In this document: positions 7,932-15,794 of the stretch, piece after piece
How the letters are laid out: every line of letters begins with the position of its first letter
Numbering within the stretch: position 1 is the first letter of the stretch
DNA from: Paludibacteraceae bacterium
GTDB lineage: Bacteria; Bacteroidota; Bacteroidia; Bacteroidales; Paludibacteraceae
NCBI GenBank assembly: GCA_028694215.1
Contig: JAQUTW010000023.1
Span: 1-36,211 of the forward strand
Direction: 5' to 3'
DNA length: 36,211 nt
The notes under the pieces: generated by a model
The model's input: only the letters and a program-made list of their open reading frames with translations
Databases searched by the model: none
What the model was told of the DNA's origin: nothing
Made by a program: the position numbers and the translations under genes

Positions 7932-9518
7932 CTAATTTTTTAGTCGAAAATTATCGTAATTTGTCGAAAGTGTTTCGATTGCTTTTTTGATAACGGCATC
8001 ATCGGTATTGAGAATCTTGAAGAGAGCTGCATTATCGAAAATATCTCGTGCAATCATTGCTTTCATTTGCAAACATAATATCGGTTTCGATAGATTAAAT
8101 TCTTCATCGGAACAATTTATTTTTGTATCAGTAGCTTTCTGTCGCAAAGTATTTAATAATTCGTCGGTTATCGAGAAAGATAGTTCGTACTCTTTGACGT
8201 TTTTGTATTTGTCTGTCAGGTTTTTACGATTTTTTTCTACGTATTCAACCACAGTAGAGTTGATAATGCCTTTTGCCAAAATATTGCGATGATAAACCGT
8301 AAAGCGTGCTGTATCCAATGGTACAAAAATATCCGGCATTATACCGCCTCCGCCATATACTGTTCGTCCCAAGCGTAAAGTTGTATATTTGAGAGAATCG
8401 GGAAAATGTATGCTGTCCGAATGTTGCAATTCTCCATTGTTGTATCTCTCTATCAAATCTTTCTGATAAGTTTCTGATCCTTTATTGTAAGGTTTTTGAA
8501 TATTTCTCCCTGTGGGTGTATAGTAACGGGCGACTGTCAACCGCATCAAAGAACCGTCGAATAATGGCACAGGACGTTGAACCAATCCTTTCCCAAAAGA
8601 ACGGCGACCAATGATTAATGCTCTGTCCCAATCTTGAAGAGCTCCCGACACAATTTCACTTGCCGAAGCAGAATATTCGTCAATAAGTACAACTAAATCA
8701 CCGCTTTCAAACATTCCTTTGTCGGTTGATTGTGCAATGCTTTTGCGTTGATGAACGCCTTTTGTATAAACGATCAATTTGTTGGGTGACAAAAACTCGT
8801 CTGATAAATCGATGGCTGCCTGCAACAGACCGCCGCCATTTCCTTGCAAATCGAGAATCAGTTGTTTCATTTTTTGCTTCTGCAATGATTTCAGAGCTTT
8901 ATGAAACTCATCTAACGTTGTAGAAGAGAAACTATTAATTTTAATATAGCCGATGTTGGGTGCAATCATATAAGTTGCATCTACGCTGTAAATAGGAATT
9001 TTGTCGCGTGTGATGGTAAATTCGATAGGATCGGTTACGCCTTGACGTATCACATTTACCGAAATTGTTGTACCTCGTGGACCACGCAAAAGTTTCATAA
9101 TGTCGGAGGTTGGCATTTTTATACCGGCAATATTTTTTCCATCAACACTGATTAAACGGTCGCTTGGTAAAATACCAACTTTTTGGGCAGGACACCCCGA
9201 TATGGTTTGCACGACAAATAAAGTGTCTTTCAACATTTGGAACTGAATGCCGATACCTTCAAAACTGCCGTCGATGGTCTCGTTTGCCCGTTGAACTTCT
9301 TTTTGTGGGATATAGGTAGAGTGTGGGTCTAAATTTTTCAACATACCTTCAACGGCATTTTCTACCAATTGCTCCTGATTAACACTATCTACATAAAGTG
9401 CATTGATGGCAGCGGCTGCCTGATTTAATTTTTGGAGTTGTATTGGTTCAAAAGATTCCGCTTGAATGGTGCAAGAAACCACAAGGCTGACGGCTATAAA
9501 GATTTTTTTCATAAACAT
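7932..9518 (-). CDS. C-terminal processing protease, S41 family (CtpA-like)
   Basis: A 528-residue periplasmic serine protease. A signal peptide (MKKIFIAVSLVVSCTIQA) is followed by a short helical cap, a PDZ domain (about 75-165, GIGIQF to DIMKLLRGPRGT) and the tail-specific protease fold. The Ser-Lys dyad is visible as SASASEI and, 25 residues after its middle Ser, FGKG. It would cleave proteins at exposed C-terminal tails. A long C-terminal extension after the catalytic domain (about 390-528) is typical of Bacteroidetes homologues. The start may be the first ATG (9518) or the second, two codons on (9512); the stop is TAG. Confidence 0.92.
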   Translation of the reverse strand: MFMKKIFIAVSLVVSCTIQAESFEPIQLQKLNQAAAAINALYVDSVNQEQLVENAVEGMLKNLDPHSTYIPQKEVQRANETIDGSFEGIGIQFQMLKDTLFVVQTISGCPAQKVGILPSDRLISVDGKNIAGIKMPTSDIMKLLRGPRGTTISVNVIRQGVTDPIEFTITRDKIPIYSVDATYMIAPNIGYIKINSFSSTTLDEFHKALKSLQKQKMKQLILDLQGNGGGLLQAAIDLSDEFLSPNKLIVYTKGVHQRKSIAQSTDKGMFESGDLVVLIDEYSASASEIVSGALQDWDRALIIGRRSFGKGLVQRPVPLFDGSLMRLTVARYYTPTGRNIQKPYNKGSETYQKDLIERYNNGELQHSDSIHFPDSLKYTTLRLGRTVYGGGGIMPDIFVPLDTARFTVYHRNILAKGIINSTVVEYVEKNRKNLTDKYKNVKEYELSFSITDELLNTLRQKATDTKINCSDEEFNLSKPILCLQMKAMIARDIFDNAALFKILNTDDAVIKKAIETLSTNYDNFRLKN

Positions 9519-9532
9519 ATTATTATAATGTG

Positions 9533-9563
9533 CAAAGTTAGTGATAATATATTTTTGAGCAAA
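9533..9563 (-). promoter_or_regulatory. Promoter of the S41 protease gene
   Basis: On the minus strand TTTG (9560-9563), a 19-bp spacer and TAACTTTG (9533-9540) form a perfect Bacteroidetes promoter, with the start codon 14-20 bases downstream. Confidence 0.75.
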
Positions 9564-9804
9564 AAACAGAAGTCGATTTGTAAAAAAAACTTTGAATCAT
9601 TGTAGGTATTTGAATTTGTTATATGTAATTTGTTTTTGTTTTAATGACGATAAGCACGAAACTATTTTAATAAATTTTAAGTTATAAAACAAAAAACTGA
9701 TATTGAAAGAATTGTTGATTGCAGATTTGCTATTGTAGAATAGGAAACAGAGGAATATCTCAATTTTCTGCTTCAACGAAACAGGGACAGTATTTAGCTC
9801 ATTT
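9564..9804. other. Gene-free stretch upstream of the helicase
   Basis: No open frame here has a convincing start, coding bias or family match. The left two-thirds is very AT-rich; 9719-9800 is less so and leads straight into the strong terminator at 9805-9844. A weak promoter-like CAGATTTG lies at 9721-9728. The right part may be a small non-coding RNA of about 110 bases, but the promoter evidence is poor and no known RNA family is recognisable. Confidence 0.35.
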
Positions 9805-9844
9805 AAAGGCAAAAAGAACCGCTTCTTCTTTTTGCCTTTTTTTT
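9805..9844 (+). terminator. Strong intrinsic terminator with no gene in front of it
   Basis: AAAGGCAAAAAGAA (9805-9818) pairs perfectly with TTCTTTTTGCCTTT (9826-9839) across a 7-base loop, and is followed by a run of eight T (9837-9844). The direction is plus. No plus-strand gene precedes it since 7926, so it either ends a small RNA or insulates the helicase gene from read-through. Confidence 0.8.
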
Positions 9845-9864
9845 GTGAAAAAATTGTACTTTTG
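9832..9864 (+). promoter_or_regulatory. Promoter of the helicase gene
   Basis: TACTTTTG at 9857-9864 is a full -7 match. A TTG lies at 9832-9834, 22 bp upstream, slightly long and inside the terminator hairpin. The ATG at 9872 is only 8 bases after the box, so the message would have almost no leader. Confidence 0.55.
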
Positions 9865-9871
9865 CAGACTT

Positions 9872-11263
9872 ATGATTTCTAATTTTCTGACAGATAAAAT
9901 TATACAGCTTCTTCCTTATGCACCCAATAAGGGACAACACCAATGTATAGAACGTTTGGCAATGTTTTGTACATCGCCGACTCCTCATCATCTTTTCCTT
10001 TTGAAAGGATATGCCGGTACAGGAAAAACATCATTGGTGGGGGCATTTGTTAATGCTATGATGCAAATGGGGCAAAAATGTGTATTGATGGCTCCTACCG
10101 GACGTGCGGCCAAAGTTTTTCATAATTATTCAGGTCAGAAATCTTTTTCGATTCATAAAAAAATCTATCGTCAGAAATCGGCATCTGAATTTCAGTTTAG
10201 TCTGTCTGACAATTTGCATAAAAATACTTTCTTTGTGGTCGATGAGGCTTCTATGATTTCCAATAAGCCTAACGAAAGTTTAAATTTTGGCTCGGGTTAT
10301 TTGCTTAATGATTTGATACAGTATGTTTATTCCGGTGAAAATTGTTCGTTGATACTGTTGGGAGATACGGCTCAGTTGCCACCGGTTATGCAGCCGTTGT
10401 CGCCGGCACTCGACAAGCATTGTTTAGAAAGTTTTGGTTTGGACGTTGAAGAGTTTGAACTTACGGAAGTTGCACGTCAGGAAACAGAAAGCGGTATTTT
10501 GTCGAATGCTACTTCTTTGCGGCACCTGCTGTCGGAACAGAGGGCTTTGTATAGTCCGCAGGTGGACGATACTTTTCCTGATGTTGCTACGGTAGTCGGA
10601 TCAGATTTAATAGATTCTATTTATAATGCCTATCGGGAATCGGGAATGGAAGAATGTATTATTATAACTCGATCAAACAAACGGGCAATTTTATATAATA
10701 GGGGAATTCGCAATCAGGTATTGCAACAAGAAGATGAGTTGTCTAATGGCGATTTATTAATGATTACCAAAAATAATTATTTTTGGAGCAAAGCCTATGC
10801 AGATTTGGATTTTATAGCCAATGGTGATACAGTTGAAATTGTACGGACACATAAACATTACGAATTGTATGGTTGCCGTTTTGCCGATGTTACCTTGCGT
10901 TTTTTGGATTATGATTTGGAGGTGGAAGCACGCATTTTGATAGATTCGTTATATACAAGTTCTTCGTCTGAAGTGGACGCATTGAACAAAAAGTTGTTTG
11001 CCGAAGTAGCTGAAGATTATGCAGATGTATCCAACAAACGTGACAAAATGAAGCAGATGATGGACAACCCGTTTTTGAATGCATTACAAATAAAATTTGC
11101 ATATGCGATAACTTGCCATAAGGCTCAGGGCGGGCAATGGAAGCAGGTTTTTGTAGATGCAGGTCAGGTGTCGGACGAACAAAAAACGGCAGAATATATT
11201 CGATGGCTATATACTGCCTTTACGCGTTCACAAGAAAAATTGTATATTATAAATAAATGTTGA
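9872..11263 (+). CDS. RecD-like superfamily 1 DNA helicase
   Basis: A 463-residue ATP-dependent helicase of the short RecD/PIF1-like type found throughout Bacteroidetes. Walker A GYAGTGKTS is near residue 46, motif Ia (LMAPTGRAAKVF) near 74, Walker B VVDEASMIS near 122, motif III (LLGDTAQLPP) near 165, and the C-terminal UvrD-like 2A part carries YAITCHKAQGGQW near 410 and WLYTAFTRSQEKLYI near 444. It lacks the N-terminal region of full RecD/RecD2 and has no RecB or RecC beside it, so it probably acts alone in DNA repair or recombination. The start ATG is set by the promoter and terminator just upstream, which exclude the longer reading frame from 9719. Confidence 0.88.
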   Translation: MISNFLTDKIIQLLPYAPNKGQHQCIERLAMFCTSPTPHHLFLLKGYAGTGKTSLVGAFVNAMMQMGQKCVLMAPTGRAAKVFHNYSGQKSFSIHKKIYRQKSASEFQFSLSDNLHKNTFFVVDEASMISNKPNESLNFGSGYLLNDLIQYVYSGENCSLILLGDTAQLPPVMQPLSPALDKHCLESFGLDVEEFELTEVARQETESGILSNATSLRHLLSEQRALYSPQVDDTFPDVATVVGSDLIDSIYNAYRESGMEECIIITRSNKRAILYNRGIRNQVLQQEDELSNGDLLMITKNNYFWSKAYADLDFIANGDTVEIVRTHKHYELYGCRFADVTLRFLDYDLEVEARILIDSLYTSSSSEVDALNKKLFAEVAEDYADVSNKRDKMKQMMDNPFLNALQIKFAYAITCHKAQGGQWKQVFVDAGQVSDEQKTAEYIRWLYTAFTRSQEKLYIINKC

Positions 11264-11357
11264 ACAGAAATGAGCTCATTTTGTGTAAGAGTTCAAATTA
11301 TCCTACATTTTTTTAGACTATTTTTAAAAAAAAGAAAGATTAAAAAAGAAAAAACAT

Positions 11358-11365
11358 TATCTTTG
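11358..11365 (+). promoter_or_regulatory. -7 box of the lipoprotein / DUF5723 gene pair
   Basis: TATCTTTG, a full match, lies 52 bases before the ATG at 11418. The -33 region is only T-rich. Confidence 0.5.
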
Positions 11366-11417
11366 CAAATTCAAAATAATTAAACCTTAAAATATAAACA
11401 ATTAAAAGCATTTTTCT

Positions 11418-13088
11418 ATGAAACAGAAAAAATTACTGTATGTGGTTCCAATAGCTTTGTTGTGCGGGATGTCCGCATGTACGGAAGATATTGATTTTAA
11501 CCAAGTTTCTAAGGATATTCAACACAATATATCCTTGATAGTTCCTATTGGGGTAGCAGAAGCTACTATTGAACAGGTTATTGATAACTTAAATAGTGAT
11601 GATGTTTTAAAAGATGTAGAAAACAATACGTGTTATATGCACTTTGAAGACAGCATGGTTATTAATGATACCGTATCGCGTTTTAATCATGGAGGCACTA
11701 TTAATAAAACGTATTATGTTAAGGATGATCCTAATTGTCCTGAAATTGGTAAACGGGTTCCTTCCGATACACAATTTACATTGACACAAATATTGGAGTA
11801 TGATTTTGATTATGATGAAATAATAGGAGGCTCTTTGCAACAACGGGTGGATAGCTTGGTAATAGCGCAAGCAACTGTAAATGCCAGTTTTGCTTTGAGT
11901 GATTTACCATTAGGAGGCAGTCAGGTGGTTGCTTGGATTTCGTTTCCTGAAATTCCTGAATTAAAAGATTTTTCCATGTATGTGGTTCTTAAAGATGGCG
12001 AAACGAGTAATGTTTCTAAAGTTATAGATACTCCCTTTAAAATTCGTTTTGCACAAGGTGGCAATTTTATTAAGATGAAAATTGATTATAAATTTGTAGC
12101 CGGATCCAATTTAATATTACAAACAAGTTCTAAAATTTATTCCACCACAAAAATTGATGGTATTGATTTTTCTAAGGCTTGGGGCTATTTTGGGAAACCG
12201 GATCAATTTACACATGATGATAAAGTAGTTCCTATTCCTTCCGGTATTTTTACACGTCCTGTCTTTGCCAACAATAATCTTTTATTTCACGATCCCGAAA
12301 TTACCTTTAATTTTAAAAGTAATGTAGGTGTTCCATTGAATTTCGAAGTAGAAGAGATAAAAGCAGTGGATGCCAATGGTGTTGAAAAGTACGCAGATTT
12401 TAATGGTCATAAAAACTATGTTATGCCTCTTGATGAAGCTCCTTACGAAGGTGGTGTTTCTTCTAATAGTTTTTTGTTTAACAGAGCAAATGGTGGTACA
12501 CATCAATTATTCCAAATCAAACCGGAAAAATTTGCATATAAATTTAATGTAAAAGTTAGACAAAAAGAGGGAGTTAATCATCATTTTTGGTTCAGACCAA
12601 CCAATGTTGATGTGAAATTTTTTGTTAAAATGCCTTTTGTGTTTGACCCGGGTTCACAATTTGCTTATACGGATACTCTCGCTGCAAATTTGAGAGAAGT
12701 GCTTGGACAGGACACCATTCCTTCAAAGGCTGTTATTAATTTAATCAAAATTAAATTTGCCAACACAAACAATTTACCATGTAAGGCAATTTTAAATGTT
12801 CAGTTGTTAGATGGCTCTGATAATATCCTTTATAAAAGAGACGGTGTAACTATTGATTCAGGAACAATTAATTCTGAAGGTTTAGTAACATCTCCTACTC
12901 AAAGTAATTTTTCTTTAGATTTTACCGGTGATGAAGTATATTCCATTATGAATATGAAGAAAGTAGTGCTTGTTTCGTATTTGCAAGCAGAAGATCACCC
13001 TAATCAGAAATTACATTTTAGACTTAGCGACTCCTTAACTTCTCGCGTAAGTGTGTTCGCCCAAGGTGGAATTGATACAAGTAAATAA
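11418..13088 (+). CDS. Lipoprotein of unknown function, paired with the DUF5723 protein
   Basis: A 556-residue protein starting with a lipoprotein signal (hydrophobic VVPIALLCGMSAC, lipobox Cys at residue 21, followed by TED). The rest is rich in beta-strand-like segments and Asn/Asp with no motif I can name. It is expected to be anchored in the periplasm-facing or outer membrane. It lies 20 bp upstream of a large outer-membrane barrel protein on the same strand, with a promoter box in front and a shared terminator behind, so the two probably form one transcription unit and may work together at the outer membrane. That partnership is inferred from position alone. Confidence 0.7.
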   Translation: MKQKKLLYVVPIALLCGMSACTEDIDFNQVSKDIQHNISLIVPIGVAEATIEQVIDNLNSDDVLKDVENNTCYMHFEDSMVINDTVSRFNHGGTINKTYYVKDDPNCPEIGKRVPSDTQFTLTQILEYDFDYDEIIGGSLQQRVDSLVIAQATVNASFALSDLPLGGSQVVAWISFPEIPELKDFSMYVVLKDGETSNVSKVIDTPFKIRFAQGGNFIKMKIDYKFVAGSNLILQTSSKIYSTTKIDGIDFSKAWGYFGKPDQFTHDDKVVPIPSGIFTRPVFANNNLLFHDPEITFNFKSNVGVPLNFEVEEIKAVDANGVEKYADFNGHKNYVMPLDEAPYEGGVSSNSFLFNRANGGTHQLFQIKPEKFAYKFNVKVRQKEGVNHHFWFRPTNVDVKFFVKMPFVFDPGSQFAYTDTLAANLREVLGQDTIPSKAVINLIKIKFANTNNLPCKAILNVQLLDGSDNILYKRDGVTIDSGTINSEGLVTSPTQSNFSLDFTGDEVYSIMNMKKVVLVSYLQAEDHPNQKLHFRLSDSLTSRVSVFAQGGIDTSK

Positions 13089-13108
13089 TTTATAAAATTA
13101 AGAAGACT

Positions 13109-15667
13109 ATGAAATCGAAAAAAATTATTATAAGTGTTTTTGGCTGTCTGATGTTGTTTGTGTCGTCCACTTTCGCACAAACTAACACAATGTATTTTAT
13201 GGATGAATTGCCGGGCAGACATGTGATGAATCCTGCTTTTTTCCCTAATACAAAAGTATATGTAGATTTTGTTGTATTTCCGAGTTTTTATATCAGTGGA
13301 GGAAATAATAGCTTTACTTTGAAAGATTTTGTGTATAGAGAAAATAAAAATAGTGGATTAGTAACTCCGTTCAATCCGGATCGCATAGACAAGTTTTATA
13401 ACAGAATCAAATCTACCACATCGTTGGATATGGAATTTGGTTTGGATGTTGTGTCTTTCGGATTTGTCCTGAAAGAGAAAAATTTTCTGACATTTGATTG
13501 GAGTTTGAAAGGGAATGTACAAGGTTCTATTCCGCGCGATTTGTTCAAATTGGCAGCCTACGGTACACCTCTTGAAGACGAAGTTAACTCATTTAATTTT
13601 AAAAATTTAGGAATAAATGCTTCGTTGTATAGTGATTTGGGATTTGGCTATATGAGAAGAATTAATGAAAAATGGACTGTCGGTGGAAAATTGAAATTTT
13701 ATGTGGGCTATGCCAATATCAATACAAAAATAAATCAATTAACATTAGATGCTTCTGGCGATTCGTGGGATGTGAAAGCAGACGCAGTTCTGAGAGGTGC
13801 GTTACCTGTTAATTATCAATTGGATAGCAAAGGAAATGTAGATTTTAAGTCGTTCAGTTTAGCTTCTACCGATGATATTGTTTCTCTTATATATAAACCA
13901 GCCGGTTTTGGTATGGGTATTGATTTAGGTGGAACTTTTGAGCCGATTAAAAATTTGGTAATTTCTGCTGCCATTACTGATTTAGGTTTTATTAATTGGC
14001 ATAGAAATTTGGTTTCTCAGTCGTTTTCCGGTGAGAGTCAATTTACAGGTGTAACTTACCATCCGGGAGATAGTATTGATTTTAAGAAATTGGGTGAAGA
14101 TTTCATAAATGCTTTTGGCACTGAAGGTGGTAGCGGAAACTCATATAATGAGATGGTGATGATGAATGCCAATGTAGGTATAGAATATGGTATTTTGAAC
14201 AACAAAATCAGTTTTGGCTTATTGTCTCGTACAAAAGTTAAAGGAACTGTTGCAACCGAAGAAGTAACCTTGGCTGCCAATTTCCGTCCGGCAGAATGGT
14301 TTAAAACGTCATTATCCTATTCTTTTGTAAATGGTCGTTGGAATAATTTAGGTTTGGGATTAAACTTGCGGGTAGGCCCTATTAATACATTTTTGATAGC
14401 AGATTATATACCTCTTAATTGGGCGTTGATTGATAAAGGAGATGGAAGTGGTAACACAATGAGTGTGCCTTATAATACGCAACGGGTAAATCTCCAAATG
14501 GGTATGTGCTTAAATATCGGGCGTTACAGCAGTGACTGGGATCAAGATGGCGTTCGTAATAAGAAAGATAAATGTCCGGATACCGATATAAAATATCTGA
14601 CCTCACTTTGTCAAGGATGGGATAAAAAACAATTAGTCGATTCCGTAGGATGTGATCGTGATGAAGACCAAGACGGCGTTCATGACTGTTTTGATCAATG
14701 TCCTCATACACCACTTGGTGTACAAGTGGATTCAGTTGGTTGCCCGATAGACTCTGATAAAGACGGTGTACCAGATTATTTGGATAAATGTCCGGAAACT
14801 CCTATAGGTGTGTTAGTAGATTCTATTGGCTGTCCGCTTGATGATGACAAAGACGGTGTGCCGAATTATATAGACAAATGTCCGAATACTCCGCTTGAGG
14901 TTCCTGTAGATTCGGTTGGTTGTCCGTTTGATACCGATGGTGATGGTGTATTGGATTACTTGGATCAATGTCCGGGAACTCCGATGGAAGCTTATGGCTT
15001 GATAGATTCGGTTGGTTGCCCGATTGATACCGATGGTGACGGAGTACCCGATTATTTGGATAAATGCCCGAATACGCCAAAAGAGGCTTATCAATCAATT
15101 GACGAACACGGTTGTCCGAAAGATACTGATGGTGACGGAGTGCCTGATTATTTGGATAAATGTCCTACATCTGCCGGTCCGGCAAGTAATTATGGCTGTC
15201 CTGAATTAAAGAAAGAGGTTAAGAATTTGTTTAAGAAGGCAATGCAGGGTATTCAGTTTGAAACAGGTAAAGATGTAATCAAGAAAGTTTCTTATCCTAT
15301 TTTGAACCAAATAGCAGATGTTATGAAAGAGAATCCTACTTATCATTTGGCTATTAGCGGTCATACCGATGATGTTGGTAATGATGAATATAACCAAACA
15401 TTGTCTGATAAGCGTGCTGCCGCTGTTAGACGCTATTTGATAAATCAGGGTATTGACGAAAACAGAATGACTTCACACGGTTATGGTGAAACCCGACCAA
15501 TAGCTGATAACAAAACGAAACAAGGTCGTGCTCTCAATCGTCGTGTAGAATTTGAGGTTTCGTTTGAAACAGTTACTTATGAGAAAGTCATTAACGAAGA
15601 GTTACAAGACGTCCTAAAACCTGCAGAAAAAGCAGTAAATCCTGCAGACTCAACTCTTACAAAGTAA
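13109..15667 (+). CDS. DUF5723 beta-barrel protein with thrombospondin type 3 repeats and OmpA domain
   Basis: An 852-residue outer-membrane protein. A signal peptide (1-23, ending FVSSTFAQ) is followed by a DUF5723-type barrel (about 24-470; NTMYFMDELPGRHVMNPAFF is typical of its start). Next come seven calcium-binding TSP3 repeats (about 477-700) with DxDxDGV...DxCP pattern. A C-terminal OmpA peptidoglycan-binding domain (about 705-830, with SGHTDDVGNDEYNQ and LNRRVEFEV) should hold it to the cell wall. The order barrel, stiff calcium stalk, wall anchor suggests a structural link across the periplasm. It is preceded by the lipoprotein gene and followed by a strong terminator. Confidence 0.88.
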   Translation: MKSKKIIISVFGCLMLFVSSTFAQTNTMYFMDELPGRHVMNPAFFPNTKVYVDFVVFPSFYISGGNNSFTLKDFVYRENKNSGLVTPFNPDRIDKFYNRIKSTTSLDMEFGLDVVSFGFVLKEKNFLTFDWSLKGNVQGSIPRDLFKLAAYGTPLEDEVNSFNFKNLGINASLYSDLGFGYMRRINEKWTVGGKLKFYVGYANINTKINQLTLDASGDSWDVKADAVLRGALPVNYQLDSKGNVDFKSFSLASTDDIVSLIYKPAGFGMGIDLGGTFEPIKNLVISAAITDLGFINWHRNLVSQSFSGESQFTGVTYHPGDSIDFKKLGEDFINAFGTEGGSGNSYNEMVMMNANVGIEYGILNNKISFGLLSRTKVKGTVATEEVTLAANFRPAEWFKTSLSYSFVNGRWNNLGLGLNLRVGPINTFLIADYIPLNWALIDKGDGSGNTMSVPYNTQRVNLQMGMCLNIGRYSSDWDQDGVRNKKDKCPDTDIKYLTSLCQGWDKKQLVDSVGCDRDEDQDGVHDCFDQCPHTPLGVQVDSVGCPIDSDKDGVPDYLDKCPETPIGVLVDSIGCPLDDDKDGVPNYIDKCPNTPLEVPVDSVGCPFDTDGDGVLDYLDQCPGTPMEAYGLIDSVGCPIDTDGDGVPDYLDKCPNTPKEAYQSIDEHGCPKDTDGDGVPDYLDKCPTSAGPASNYGCPELKKEVKNLFKKAMQGIQFETGKDVIKKVSYPILNQIADVMKENPTYHLAISGHTDDVGNDEYNQTLSDKRAAAVRRYLINQGIDENRMTSHGYGETRPIADNKTKQGRALNRRVEFEVSFETVTYEKVINEELQDVLKPAEKAVNPADSTLTK
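14537..15200 (+). repeat. Seven in-frame TSP3 coding repeats
   Basis: Units of roughly 87-123 bp each encode D-x-D-x-D-G-V-x-D-x-x-D-x-C-P. Copies begin near 14540, 14663, 14750, 14842, 14929, 15025 and 15122. The last three are the most alike at the DNA level (GATACCGATGGTGA or close), pointing to recent unit duplication, while the first two are diverged. Confidence 0.8.
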
Positions 15668-15690
15668 TTTGCAGATTATTATAGTATTAA

Positions 15691-15723
15691 CAAAGGGAGA
15701 TTGAAAAATCTCCCTTTGTTGCT
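15691..15723 (+). terminator. Terminator after the DUF5723 gene
   Basis: CAAAGGGAGATT (15691-15702) and AATCTCCCTTTG (15707-15718) form a perfect 12-bp stem with a GAAA tetraloop, followed by TTGCTTTT. It lies 23 bases after the stop codon. Confidence 0.85.
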
Positions 15724-15740
15724 TTTCTAAGTAGATACCT

Positions 15741-15771
15741 TTTTTATACTTGGGAAAAAGTTGTACATTTG
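15741..15771 (+). promoter_or_regulatory. Promoter of the ABC exporter gene
   Basis: TACATTTG (15764-15771) is a full -7 match. A T-run (15741-15745) stands at the -33 position, 19 bp upstream, with the ATG 23 bases downstream. Confidence 0.55.
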
Positions 15772-15794
15772 TAACATTAAAATTGTAAGAGTAT

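Noticed and set aside
9597-9812. Minus-strand open frame of 71 codons upstream of the helicase
   Set aside because: It crosses the terminator arm, is in very AT-rich DNA and resembles no protein.
9600-9845. 6S RNA, tmRNA or SRP RNA in the gene-free stretch
   Set aside because: No SRP or tmRNA signature, and the ends cannot form the long closing stem of 6S RNA; the 3' hairpin is local.
9719-9871. N-terminal extension of the helicase from a TTG
   Set aside because: It would run through a strong terminator and the -7 promoter box; homologues start at the ATG 9872 position.
11260-11296. Palindrome AAATGAGCTCATTT with outer TTGAAC/GTTCAA after the helicase gene
   Set aside because: It lacks a T-run right after the stem and has almost no loop; too weak to call a terminator, perhaps chance.
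14537-15200. Repeated DNA considered as a CRISPR or other non-coding array
   Set aside because: Units are in frame and encode calcium-binding TSP3 repeats.
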